Source: Lindgomyces ingoldianus
Lineage: Eukaryota > Ascomycota > Dothideomycetes > Pleosporales > Lindgomycetaceae
Direction: 5' to 3'
Assembly: GCF_010093535.1 (NCBI RefSeq)
Contig: NW_022985162.1
Coordinates: forward strand, 444,402 to 508,401
Length of the DNA stretch: 64,000 nucleotides
Below are positions 23,171 to 33,768 of this stretch, piece after piece (position 1 is the stretch's first letter; every line of letters starts with the position of its first letter). A program made the translations under genes and the position numbers. Below the pieces are notes generated by a model. The model was not told the DNA's origin. It ran no database searches and saw only the letters and a list, made by a program, of their open reading frames with translations.

Positions 23171-24232
23171 TCACCCTTTGATGGCGGTAACGAGCTTGCC
23201 TTGATTTCCTCCCTCGAATAGCATCATCCATGTCTTAGGAATATCCTCAAACTTCGTTGGTACCACTGTCTCCGTCTCTGACCCAATCTTGAGCTTGCCC
23301 TCTTTGATGGCCTGTACCATCCTCTGCAGCATGGCTCCCGTCTTCCCCGCAACAACCGCGTCGGTGACGATGAATCCCTTCACTTCAAGCCTGTTCATAA
23401 CAATTTGCATCCAATTCTTCACTCCAACCGGATCTCCTATCTTGTTGTAGTTTGAAATGGCACCACAAGCACTGATTCGTCCATATCGCTTCATCCTCGT
23501 GAGCATGAGATCCAGAATCTCGCCACCAACATTATCAAAATACACCTCCACGAACCCCTCAGTAGCTTTACATAGCTGCTCCTTGAAATCCGGGCTCTTG
23601 TAGTCTACGCAGACGTCCGCGCCGAGGCTCTCTACCCACTTGCACTTTTTCGTTCCACCCGCAATGCCAATGACCTTCTTGCAGCCAACGATGTGCTTTG
23701 CGATTTGCACAACCATGCTTCCTGTTGCGCCAGCTGCTCCTGAGACAACCACGGCGTCTTCTGCCTTTGTACCCACAACATCGATGAGGCCATAATACGC
23801 TGTCAGACCCGGACCCCCTAACGCACCGATGAAGTGTGTCGGACGGATTCCGACGCTCTCATCAGGCTGAATAGCACGGCAATCCTTCGCGTCTACTACC
23901 TCATACTCGCTCCATCCCGTGGTAGCTACGACAAGCTGACCTTTTTTCAGATCCGAATTCGATTCAACAACCTCGCAAACGCCAAATGCGCGCATGACAT
24001 CGCCCTTGACGACTGGTGTGGTATACAGGCGCTCGGGATCCTGGTCTTTCTGGATCCAGGCCCTTTGTGCAGGATCGTTTGAGAGATACAGGGATTTAAC
24101 GAGAACCTGTCTGGGTTTAGGGGGGGAAAGAGTCTTGGTTTCGAGGGTAAATGTGGCGTTGTCACCGCTAAGGACAGGGTCCATCTCAGGTGGGTTCGCG
24201 AGAATCCATTGGCGAGTTTTTTGACCGGACAT
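23171..24232 (-). CDS. MDR-family NADP-dependent reductase (PTGR/CurA type)
   Basis: Intronless, 353 residues. Zinc-free medium-chain reductase of the prostaglandin/leukotriene-B4 reductase and curcumin reductase group, which reduces the double bond of alpha,beta-unsaturated ketones with NADPH. Visible signatures: SNDPAQRAWI near residue 50, GGPGLTAYYGL, the nucleotide loop GAAGATGSMVVQIAK, then VYFDNVGGEILD and RISACGAISNYN. The zinc-ligand cysteines of alcohol dehydrogenases are absent. Likely cytosolic detoxification of reactive enones; it may also serve secondary metabolism, but no biosynthetic genes are adjacent. The next gene upstream encodes a Zn2Cys6 regulator on the same strand. Confidence 0.88.
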   Translation of the reverse strand: MSGQKTRQWILANPPEMDPVLSGDNATFTLETKTLSPPKPRQVLVKSLYLSNDPAQRAWIQKDQDPERLYTTPVVKGDVMRAFGVCEVVESNSDLKKGQLVVATTGWSEYEVVDAKDCRAIQPDESVGIRPTHFIGALGGPGLTAYYGLIDVVGTKAEDAVVVSGAAGATGSMVVQIAKHIVGCKKVIGIAGGTKKCKWVESLGADVCVDYKSPDFKEQLCKATEGFVEVYFDNVGGEILDLMLTRMKRYGRISACGAISNYNKIGDPVGVKNWMQIVMNRLEVKGFIVTDAVVAGKTGAMLQRMVQAIKEGKLKIGSETETVVPTKFEDIPKTWMMLFEGGNQGKLVTAIKG

Positions 24233-24940
24233 AGCGGTGGAGATGGGTGGAATGAGGAAGGATTTGAATTAGGAATGGCCGCGGAGGGATGATCTTGTTT
24301 TGCTTTCGGTTTTTCATGTGTATTAGAAATGAAATTGGATTTGAAAGCAAATGGCCTCACCCTAGTCACAAAATAGCTGTCTCTGGATAGAAATTGCCTC
24401 GGTTAGATCAAGAATTGAAGCTGACGAGGCCAAGTGAAGTTCAAATTACCACCGTGTTAGGTGCAATATCGAAAAGCTTAGATTCAGCTGACAAGCAATG
24501 ATTGAATCGTTTGCTCTTAGTAGAGAGAAGTGAGGTGAAGTGAGTGGGGTAGCTCGAGGGAAGCTTGAGGCGGGGTACTTCGACATGACTCGTGACAACC
24601 ACCAGCCAGAAGATCCTTGACACGAAAGATGAGTCCCAAGAGGGTCTTCGCATTCGCCGTATGATGAAACGTGCGATTGTTAGAGCTGGAAATCAGGCGA
24701 TGCCTCACGGTAGTGTCTGTGAGAGGTCACCGTTTGAATGCATTAGGACTTTCGGGTTGCAACGTTGTTGGCGAGAGAAAGCTAATCATAGTAGAACTAG
24801 GCTTCTAGACTCGGTCCGTTCGCAGATGCCCATGTCGTGTTTGACCGCTTTTCTCGAGGCTGACAAGCAATTCTAACGCGAAATGAGAATTCGCATCCGT
24901 TCGTCGCTTATTCCTAGTAACGGGGTGGCAATCTCGGCCA
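24233..24940. other. Intergenic
   Basis: About 700 bp between same-strand genes; no gene recognised. Confidence 0.5.
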
Positions 24941-26556
24941 TTATATGTATCGTTGACTGCTTTGAACGAGCTCGATGAGTCCCTGCAAAGGTTCGATTGG
25001 AATGGGCGGAGAGTAAAGCCCGGGTACTTTCGTGCCGTAATAAGCCCTCTCACACCAAGCTGCCTCTTTCTTTGCAGCCTTGGCCTCAAAGTACTTTCTA
25101 ACAACCACGAGAGGTGTAAGGGTACTGAAACGTCCAGTATATCCGGCAGTTGGCCGGCAACTGAAAGGAACGCCTCGACAGATGCAATCCGCGTATCCAG
25201 AGAGCTCTCGATCCCATACGTATAGTTGTTTCGGCTCTAGCTGGTGGAATTTCCGGACAAGTAGGAAATTGTTTGATCGCAGAATAAGCATGCTCATCCA
25301 GTAGAGCAGGTAGGTATTCGATGTAGCCCAAGAATTGAATGCAAAAACCGGATCGTATGTGAGGTCATCACAGATTTGTAGAAACCCAGTCATTGAGTTA
25401 ACATCGACCTTTGTGTACCGAGGCCCATCCTTTTCGAACTTGGCGAACCATTTGAAGGCGCGGTCAGCTAGACGCTGGGAATCAGTGATGACTTTCTCGA
25501 ATTCTTCGGCTGACGCAGCAGCTCTGGTGAGTTTGTCAGTCCTCTCGAGTAGCCGAGGAACGCAGATGCAAAGGTCCATTAAATATACCCATGGGTCAGG
25601 CTTCGCCGCTTTAGAGGTCACCTCAAGCCATTCTGGGGAGTCTAATATCGATGCTTTTCTGACATGGAAGCCGATAGTTAACTACGAGGGTAATTAGCAT
25701 ATACTAAACCTTCTAGAAATAGGTGCTACGTACCGAGTAGTAACGAATGCCGTGGAAAATATCCAAGGTCAACTTTGTGTTGATTGAGGCAGGCCCGCGT
25801 TGTTTCAAAAGGCGCAACAAGCCTTGCACATGGTAGAAGAAACCCGTGCCACTACTCACGCCTACGAAAACCTAAAGCATGATTGTTAGCCTGGAGAAGA
25901 ATGAGCCACATTGAGAAAGATACCTCATATAAAGCTAGCAGGTACGTTGCTAAGAGCGTCTCATCTTCCTGTGGGGTTTTCGGCTGCGTTATGGACCTCA
26001 TCAACTGGCCGAGTGCTGTGCTGTATAGAGATCGGCTTCTGTTGATGAGGGGATAATTCTTGTTGGAAACAGCCAGCTGCGCCGCAGATAATGCATCCAG
26101 GGAAGCCAAGAGAACCTGCCTCGATGCGGGAGTTGAAGGAAGAGAAAGGATCAAAGCTGAAGGGGGGGTGAGAGTTTCACCTTCCCATTTAGGGAGATAT
26201 AAGGACAAGAAATTGCTGAGATGCTGAATGCGCTCGACTGCAATAGGGCTGAGCTGTCGTGGTACTAGTACATCTACGGCCTTGGATGCCGAAGAACGGA
26301 GCTGAATGACTGACTGCTGGGCGCCTGATATCCCCTCCTGGTCTTGGTATGCGTAACGATAACGGGTTTCGTCCTCTTTGACGATTCCGGGCTTGTCTGT
26401 CTGGTCGTTAAATGTGTGGAGGATAAACGCCTGTGTAGGTCGATATCCAGGACATTTCGTCCCCCGTCGAAGGCACGTGTTGCATTCCGGCTTGGCTTCG
26501 TCGCAACGTACTTTACGTGCCCTGCAGGTGAAGCATCCACTGGAGCGCTTCGGCAT
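24941..26556 (-). CDS. Zn2Cys6 fungal transcription factor
   Basis: Nuclear regulator of 503 residues, exons 26556-25924, 25871-25734, 25681-24941 (minus). The binuclear zinc cluster lies at the very N-terminus: Cys 8, 11, 18, 25, 28, 35 (C-x2-C-x6-C-x6-C-x2-C-x6-C) with the basic CRARKVRC helix. The rest matches the fungal-specific transcription factor domain (LATYLLALYEVFVGVSSG across the first splice, then YLMDLCICVPRLLERT). Both introns are 52 nt with consensus ends. The frame extends upstream of 26556 to 26796 but the cluster start MPKRSSGC is the usual position for the N-terminus. It may control nearby genes such as the MDR reductase; there is no direct evidence. Confidence 0.88.
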
Positions 26557-27795
26557 CCGGGTTTCGTGCAAGTGAATCTCGACGTGCTTGCGAAGTTTTG
26601 CAGCGTGGTAAAGGACGAAGTGTGTTCCAAAAGAGCCCGTAATCAGCCAGGAAACTTTGAGGTTTATCAGATCAAGCTGCGAGTGCCTTCGAATAGTAGG
26701 GAGCAAAAGAACGAAAATAGAACTGAGAACGTGACGTCCCGGCGGAGGACCACCGCATGCCAAGTGGCGCCTCGTATCCACCAGGCACCAATCCAAACCG
26801 GCTCCTCATTCTGAAGACGCTACGTAGCATCCACCAAAGACGGGGGTTGCAACTGGGGACAAGAGATGATATCAAGGAAAAGTGCGGAGTCAGCTCCGTA
26901 CGTAAAGAAAAGAACCTTGTAAGCGGTTAATAGATGATAGGCTACAGCATCAGACGAAATCGTTAGTGACAATGACCCTGATTAGGCATGCTATTGTGGT
27001 CTGTAAAGAACCATTACAAAGGAAAATGTCCTGGACGATTTGTTCCCTGCGATAAAGAGCGTGGTGTTTGATAATGCTGGTGAGCTTCATGTGAGCCAAT
27101 GCGCTAGCAGGGTAGGGTTCCACTTTACGGTACTGAAGATTAGAAATGATGGTCATGGTTGTCGATGGGAACAACGCTCTCAAAGCCCAAGCATACGAAT
27201 GAGCGAGGAAGAGGTTCTTTTATGCCTTTGTTTCAAAGTGCCGAGGGGTTGCCATCAGGCTCGCTGGACGACTCGACAATGCAAAAGACATCCTGGTTTG
27301 GGAGTCACTCGCGAATACGAGAAACCCAGTATGGTGATGACAAGCGAAGAACACATGCAAGTGCCCGATGATTGGGTAGGCGCCCAATTTCTAGAAAACC
27401 AGGTGGCTCTGGAGTCGCTTTGATGTGGAGGGACTTCTCCTTGAGCATCTAATTCAAGAGAAGATGCGCTTAGAATGCACCTGCAAATCCTTCGACAGGA
27501 CACGCTGGGATAGAACAAATGACCGATACTCCCGCCAAGGAACCAAAGTTTGACTCTGTGACGTCAAAGATAACTTAGACTGCTTGTGCTAGTAGGAAGT
27601 ATTATATAGATGCCAACTCGATCAGATACGGGATCTATGGTATAGTCTGGGCGATAGAGTGACAATTTACCTGCGAAGACCATTACCTGACCCAGGACCA
27701 AAAGTGAACCTCAAGAGAGATGAACTACAAAGACGTGCTTCAAGAACTCCACTATGTCTTCCTACCAACTCCGTGTGCTATGAAAATGCTAGGCT
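26557..27795. other. Intergenic
   Basis: 1.2 kb. A plus-strand ORF of 127 codons (27040-27423) has no recognisable domain and codon usage unlike the real genes; I do not call it. Confidence 0.45.
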
Positions 27796-28729
27796 TTAGA
27801 TGAAGGGTATCCATACTCGAGTGCGTTCCTTGTATGCCTTGTATTCTTCACCAAAAAACTTAACAAGGTGCTTCTCCTCATCTATTATAGTAATATTAGT
27901 AAAACGAATCCTCAAAAAATTGTAGGAAGTTTAGCGAGAGAGGACACTTACGGTTGATCCGAGTGTTGAAAAAGTACCAGAGAACAGCGGCATATCCAGC
28001 AAAGCTGACACAGTTGCCAAGAGCTACTTGGGTTCCAAGGCCCCACCAGAAAAACCCGAAATACGAGGGATGTCGAAAAATACTATATAGACCAGAGGTA
28101 ACCAACTCATGGCCTTCATTCTTCTGAGATTGCACCTGGTGATTGAAGTTCGTCCCTGCTTGAGCCATGGCAAGGCTTCGCACCACTTGTCCTACAGTGA
28201 TCATAACTAGACCGAGCAGAATTATCGGCAGCGGGTTTACGAGGGCTTGCCAGTGGGGAAAAAAGTACGAGGTAATGAGCGTTTCGACGAGGGCGAAGCT
28301 ATGAGCTTGTCGGTATCGGCTTCCATTGGTGAGAAGGAAGGATGAGACGAATGCGGTTGGTGTGTTGTATGCTGCCGTCGTCCAGAACTCGAGGAAGTGG
28401 AAGACGCAGAGGGTAGCGATGAAGAAGGGGGCGCGCCAGAGACGGTTCTGGTAGTATAGGAGAAGGGCAAGACTGAAGAGGGAGCTGAGCCCTAAAGTGA
28501 CCCCCAGAAGGAATGCCCGAATCGCTATGCCAGATAACGAGCGGTCTCCGCCCGGCCAGAAAGCCCGGGGGATCGTGTTGTGATTCTTTAGGCGGACAAC
28601 CGAAGCTTCTTGCGCTCGTAGTTCAGCGTCAAGTTCGGTTGACCACTCCCTTCGCCGGGCCGGTCGATTGACTGGGAAGGAAATATCTGGACAAGGAGAC
28701 GTGGGTGTGCCGTTCTGGCCGACGACCAT
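27796..28729 (-). CDS. STE14: Protein-S-isoprenylcysteine O-methyltransferase
   Basis: ER membrane enzyme that methylates the C-terminal prenylcysteine of CaaX proteins (Ras/Rho GTPases, a-factor-type pheromones) using S-adenosylmethionine. Exons 28729-27952 and 27881-27796 (minus), 287 residues with several TM helices. Family signatures: FWTTAAYNTPT, HSFALVETLI, then GHELVTSGLYSIFRHPSYFG in the SAM site; after the 70-nt intron the C-terminus reads EEKHLVKFFGEEYKAY and ends VWIPFI. The first ATG in frame is at 28729, but the same frame stays open upstream to 29203 without an ATG (see findings). Divergently arranged with the acetyltransferase gene. Confidence 0.9.
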
Positions 28730-29196
28730 GTTGTCGAGCTTGCGGGATAAGATCAACGGGTGGATGAGGAATGCGCTGGCGAAGAGGAAGCAAAGATTAT
28801 AACATAGTGAGCCTAGAAATGCAACGCCTGCCGTATGCGGGCGCAGAAAAGAGAAAATAAGAGAACAAGAGAACAATAGTAACGTGAGCTTTAGTTTCTT
28901 TTGATGTTTTAGACGTCTTTGAAGCTGCGATATTGCTCGCTTGATGAAGTCACCGCCTTGCAACCGGACGGATGGATCAACATATTTCCGGCGGTATGCC
29001 GTTTTAGGCTTTGGGCCTGGGGCTTTGGGCCTCAGGCTGAATCCAACCTGAGGCACACACAGTATGATAAAGAGACTGGCATCGTACACGAGATGAAATA
29101 AGACTAGGCCAGCCAGCACTCTCCATTTCTTGTAGTCTGTACTCGTTCTGCTCTTATCTCTTCCAAATCTACCCCAAGTCTGTCCTACCCACTGCC
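28730..29196. other. Shared upstream region of STE14 and acetyltransferase
   Basis: 467 bp bidirectional promoter candidate. It is completely open in the STE14 frame and encodes two hydrophobic stretches, but has no ATG. Confidence 0.5.
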
Positions 29197-30002
29197 ATGT
29201 CAATGTCCGAGAACAAGCAGAAGATGCTCCGCGGTGAGCTCTATCATGCCTTCACTCCGGAGCTGGTTGCGGCACGAGCCCGCTGTAAACACGCGTGCAG
29301 ACGTTACAACAACGCTGGGGATGTCCCTCGTCGAACATTGACAGAGATGTGGCAGGAGTAAATACGCCTTCCCCCACACCCAACTCCCGATGCCTTAGGC
29401 TCACAAAATTCCTTAGCATCGTTCAGGAGAATACTCCTCTCCCAGCACGAGCTGTTAATCCCGAGGAAGACGACAAGCTCTTCGACAACGACCCTTGGGT
29501 TGAGCCCCCAGTCAACATTGACTATGGATTCAACGTTCGACTGGGTAAGAACGTGTTCATCAATTTCCACTCTGTCTTTCTTGACACGTGCCTCATCACT
29601 ATCGGTTCCCGCACACTCGTCGGCCCCAATGTATCATTCTTTTCTGGTACCCATCCTCTGGATCCTGTAGTACGCCAGGGGACACGTGGTCCAGAGCTAG
29701 GCAAAGAGATACATATAGGTGAAGACTGCTGGATTGGAGGCAACGTCGTCATCCTCCCTGGAGTGAATATTGGAAGAGGAAGCGTGGTCGGTGCTGGAAG
29801 CATCGTAACAAAGAGCGTGCCCGAATTCACAGTAGTTGCAGGCAATCCAGCGAAAATCCTTCGCAAAGTCGAAACCGCCATGGATCCAACTCAGAGCGGC
29901 TCTGGACGGAAAGTGTGGCCAGGAGACCACGTCGAAGGTGCCGAGGTTCCAATGGCCGAAATAGGCGAGAGGGACGAGGCCACGCAGACCCTTCTGAAAT
30001 GA
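29197..30002 (+). CDS. Maltose/galactoside-type O-acetyltransferase
   Basis: Cytosolic left-handed beta-helix enzyme (LacA/NodL/Maa family) that moves acetyl from acetyl-CoA to a sugar hydroxyl. Exons 29197-29357 and 29417-30002, 248 residues. N-terminal maltose-acetyltransferase domain (QKMLRGELYHAFTPELVAAR) is followed by hexapeptide repeats: INFHSVFLDTCLITIGSRTL, the catalytic His in FFSGTHPLDP, DCWIGGNVVILPGVNIGRGS, and VVAGNPAKIL. The 59-nt intron gives LTEMWQDIVQENTPLPAR across the joint. A 45-residue charged C-terminal tail extends beyond the usual end. The substrate is unknown; fungal members are often of detoxification or cell-surface sugar roles. Confidence 0.88.
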
Positions 30003-31255
30003 TTTCTTCGGGCAACCTCCCGACGCATTTTCGCGACAGCATACCTCTATGACGACTGCCCGTTGCCCTCTTCAGGGCTTCTTGTTCTGTCCTAGGTTTA
30101 GCAGCAGAATCACTACCCATAGATGTTCGAAGCCATTCTTTGATCGATTGCGAACTCAGCCTATATTACTGTGTAGTATTTGTAGGTAAGATATGATCTC
30201 GATCACTTGAAGTCCTAGGCTATTTCAAATTCCTTTCATTGTTTCCACGCCGACCTTAACGCAGCCTAATTATCCATTACAAATTTCATTTTCCAGATTC
30301 ATTAATAATAGCACAGTCTAGATGTTTTACATGGACAGGCGGCAGGCGACATGCGATTGCACCCTTTTTCTAGCTTCGCTTTTACATCGGCACAACTTGT
30401 TGAAGAAGCAAATTGAGCGATGTTATTCGGAAGACGCAACCTCCCGCGTGCCAATGCGCCCTGCACCCCACAGTCTGGGGAAGAGACTCTTACAGACGAG
30501 ACTTTCCTCGTTGACCTGATGGGGATTCTCACCACCTTAGTTGTTTAGACGGTATTCGAAGCCTATTTCCGCAATTTGTCCGCATAAATAGCACCACTGT
30601 CTGCCCGAGCAGTTTCTGTTACTCACCATCTCGCTGTTTTCTCTGCATACGGGTATAGCCAAGCTTGACAGGATTCATGGACGTGATTCAAGACTTTTTG
30701 ATGCGCAGCCAAGCTTTCTACGCCAAGACTCACGAAACTGAACCGCGACGCCAACAAAACATCGGCGCTCGATCTCCAAACATACCAAAACATCCAACTT
30801 CTGTTTTGTTTGATTTTAGCGATAAGATCCCCGTCTGAACACCGACCGTGAGTATGAGCGGACGGTCCACATAACCCAACCTGCGACATGTTCGACGTGA
30901 TGGATCGGGCAGCTCTGATGCACAGTGTAGTGAGCGTGTGGGCCAAGAGAAGGCTCCTACATCACAAAAACTGCCAAGCGGTCACGGAATTTGCATTTCC
31001 CACTTCACATCCTAGATGTCGTCTGATGTCTAGTCTTCTCCTGAGGTGTAGAAGTTTGCAATGTGTATGGGAGAGAGCCAGGGAAGGCGTACAAATGCAC
31101 TAGAAGCCCGCGATAACACCAACTTCACATTCGGCGAGCAGGCTTCACTCGAATAACGAATATAACGGTCCTGAGATTCTTTACTCTCATTCTGCGGCTC
31201 TCTGATTCTAATTCCCTTCACTTCTTCCAATCCTTTAGTATATATTTCCTTCACC
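30003..31255. other. Intergenic
   Basis: 1.25 kb promoter/flank region; short frames only, nothing recognised. Confidence 0.5.
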
Positions 31256-32965
31256 ATGAAGTACATAATCCTTTCTCTTCTTTGCTCATCTGCTGCGATT
31301 GCAGCTCCTCTCGCGCAGCAAGGCACTGGTGCTAATGCTAATACCAACGCGGGAACAGCTGGTGCTGGAACACAGGCTGGCGTTGGTCAAGGACAAGCGG
31401 CACAGGCTCAGGGTCAAGCTACCCAAGCTCAAGGCCAGGCTGCGCAGCAACAAGGACAGGCTGGAACCGCAAATACTGGAGCCCAAGCTCAAGGTCAAGC
31501 TAATGGACAACTTCAAAATTCTCCTCAACAAGGAGCTGGCGCTGCACCTGCTGGCACTGCAGGCACTGCAGGAACTCAAGCGGGAACCCCTTCACAACAG
31601 CAGCTCGCAAACGCCGTTGCTAATTGGCAGGCTGACACTTCAATGGTGTCTAACTTCCTCAACACTGGAGCCAGCATCATGAACAATGTTGCTTTCAAGC
31701 AAGCCGCCAATGTTGCCTTCAATGCCGAAGTCGATGAGCTCAACCACAAAGCCATCATCGAGGGAGACCAGAGCATTGCGACCAACCCGAACATTCAGGC
31801 TGCCAATAGCACGCTTGCTACCGGAGGATCTTTCCAGGACGTCGTCGACAAGCTCCAGGAGATGTCAGTGAAGGGACGCGCCGCGGTCCAGAATATCGAC
31901 TTGATCAACCAGAACCGCTGTGTCAACGGCAAGTTTACCTTGTTTCATCCTGAGACGAATTGAAGCTAATAGTGTATAGTCCTTCCTAACATTGACGCCT
32001 ACTTCGCTGGCACTGGGTCTACCCAGCAGTCTGTCCGTCCTACTGCTTGCGACCAGACTGGTGTTGCTGGTGGTGTTCAGGGAACTGGTGCTACGCAGCC
32101 AGGACAAGACCCCGGCACTCCGGCGAAAGCTTTTGCCGCTGCCGCTCAGCTTCAGGGAGGTCAAGGCCAGGCTCAGGCTGGACAACAAGCTGGAGCTCAG
32201 GGCCAGGCTGGCCAACAAGCCGGTGCTCAGGGCCAGGCTGGTCAGCAAGCCGGTGCTCAGGGTCAGGCTGGTCAGCAAGCTGGTGCCCAGGGCCAGGCAG
32301 GACAAGCTGCTGGTCAAATCAACCCTAACGCTCAGGCTAACTCTACCGCGGCTCAGCAAGGTCAAGGCCAGGCTGGTCAAGCTCAGGCAGGTCAGCAAGC
32401 GGGTCAAGCTCAGGCAGGTCAGCAAGCGGGTCAAGCTCAGGCAGGTCAGCAGGCAGGTCAAGCTCAGGCAGGTCAGCAAGCGGGTCAAGCTCAGGCAGGC
32501 CAGCAAGCGGGTCAAGCTCAGGCAGGTCAGCAAGCGGGTCAAGCTCAGGCAGGCCAGCAAGCAGGTCAAGCTCAAGCAGGCACCGCAGCCCAGCAGGGAG
32601 GCGCCGCACAAGCTCAGAACCCCAACGCCCAGGCCGGCACCAATGCAGGAACAGCCGGTACCGGTGCACAGCAACAGGGTCAAGCCGCCGGAACTAACGC
32701 CCAGCGACCTCAGGGTCAGGCCAATGGCGGCGCGGCTGCTCAACAACAGGGTCAAGCTGGAGCTAACTCGCAGCGACCACAGGGACAGGCCAACGGCGGT
32801 GCGGCTGCTCAACAACAAGGTCAAGCTGGAGCCAACTCGCAGCGACCACAAGGACAGGCCAACGGTGGTGCAGCTGCTCAACAGCAGGGTGCTAATACCG
32901 GAGCTGGTGCCGCTGCACAAGGCCAGACTGGTCAAGGACAACTCGCCAGCGCCGGAGCCAACTAG
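31256..32965 (+). CDS. Secreted Gln/Gly/Ala-repeat protein
   Basis: Protein of 552 residues, exons 31256-31928 and 31980-32965. A signal peptide (MKYIILSLLCSSAAIAAPLA) is followed by a QGQA-rich linker, then one unique domain of about 125 residues (LANAVANWQADTSMVSNFLN through NRCVNVLPNIDAYFAGTG) with a cysteine, and a second long low-complexity region. The unique domain looks like that of secreted proteins found in several Leotiomycete-type fungi, without known function. The repeat region has three classes of tandem unit listed separately. Frame across the intron requires a GC-AG splice (G|GCAAGT...ATAG). Likely cell-wall, matrix or adhesive material; this is inference from composition. Confidence 0.82.
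32171..32305 (+). repeat. 30-bp tandem repeats (GQQAGAQGQA units)
   Basis: About four and a half copies of a 30-bp unit within the coding sequence, encoding GQQAGAQGQA. Confidence 0.85.
32375..32580 (+). repeat. 27-bp tandem repeats (GQAQAGQQA units)
   Basis: Seven full copies plus a partial of a nearly identical 27-bp unit encoding GQAQAGQQA. Confidence 0.92.
32705..32890 (+). repeat. 69-bp tandem repeats (RPQGQANGGAAAQQQGQAGA units)
   Basis: Three copies (last incomplete) of a 69-bp unit starting at 32705, 32774 and 32843. Confidence 0.88.
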
Positions 32966-33435
32966 GGAGAAGACCCCGCGATTGGAAGAGGGAGCTAGAC
33001 GAGGCCATGTGCTGGTTCACAGCTTCACATTGGATGCTACTGTCATTATCCCCTTCTTTCAGCGCTAGATAGTGAAGTTGAAGATTGAATCGATCAGATT
33101 GTCCGCCTACATACTCGTTGACTTCTATGTGCTCTGACACTCACTAAACTAATCTTGCTGGCCCTAAATCATTGGGGTTATGGAGGTGTCGATGTCTGCA
33201 GCCGAGTGACGGGGAACAGCCACTCTTTTTTCCTCGTGAATAGTTCGCCGTCGGGTAGCCTGGTTTCGTTTGCGTCAGGCCCGCTGGCGCTCCAGTAGGT
33301 GTTTTGTGTGCTGGAGCCGGTAAGGTATGTGGAACTATCGCGTTATCAGTGAGTCTTACTTTCCTTTCTCCTCCCAAAACCCCTTCTCACTAGGCATTTT
33401 GCCAACACTTCCTTTCCACTCTCATACAAATCTAC
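32966..33435. other. Intergenic between converging genes
   Basis: 3' flanks; nothing recognised. Confidence 0.5.
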
Positions 33436-33768
33436 TTACTTATCAACCCTCCACCCCCTCCTAACTGTCAAATACCCCTCCCCAAACCGATAACTAATAT
33501 CCAATGCCCTTTCGCCACAGTAATCCCAGAGTGCGGAAATCGCGTAAAGGTTGAAATATGTCGGCGGAATGATACAATCGGCTTCTGCGTAGAAGCCAGG
33601 TCGCGGGTCAAGGACGTGGAAGGAGAGGTTGGATTGCGGGCCTTCGATATAGGGGTTGGCCATGAAAGCGGAGAAGTTGGTAACGATGAGGGTAAGGTTT
33701 ATGGGAGTGGTTTGAGTGAGGCAAAGCGAGGAGAGAATTAGGAGGCTGAGTAAGGTGGGTAGATACAT
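33436..33768 (-). CDS. Small secreted protein with two cysteines
   Basis: 110 residues from the ATG at 33768: signal peptide MYLPTLLSLLILSSLCLTQT, then a compact domain with N-glycosylation sites (NLT, NFS, NLS) and one cysteine each in EADCIIP and WDYCGERA, likely one disulfide. It ends GYLTVRRGWRVDK. A perfect GTAAGT donor overlaps the last codons (33439), so the true C-terminus may come from a further exon; splicing to CCTAG about 50 nt on would end in a different short tail. Candidate effector-like or surface protein; no named family. Confidence 0.6.
   Translation of the reverse strand: MYLPTLLSLLILSSLCLTQTTPINLTLIVTNFSAFMANPYIEGPQSNLSFHVLDPRPGFYAEADCIIPPTYFNLYAISALWDYCGERALDISYRFGEGYLTVRRGWRVDK

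Noticed and set aside
27040..27423. 127-codon plus-strand ORF
   Set aside because: No family resemblance or coding-like neighbours; flanks are noncoding.
20528..30002. Secondary-metabolite gene cluster (reductases, acetyltransferase, methyltransferase, Zn2Cys6 regulator)
   Set aside because: No PKS, NRPS, terpene synthase, P450 or exporter; the methyltransferase is the housekeeping Ste14 and the aldo-keto reductase is xylose-reductase type.
31865..33068. 358-codon frames on both strands over the repeat region of the secreted protein
   Set aside because: They are frame shadows produced by repeats of 27, 30 and 69 bp; the Leu/Ser/Thr-rich and Arg/Lys/Pro-rich products have no start context and the signal-peptide frame explains the region.
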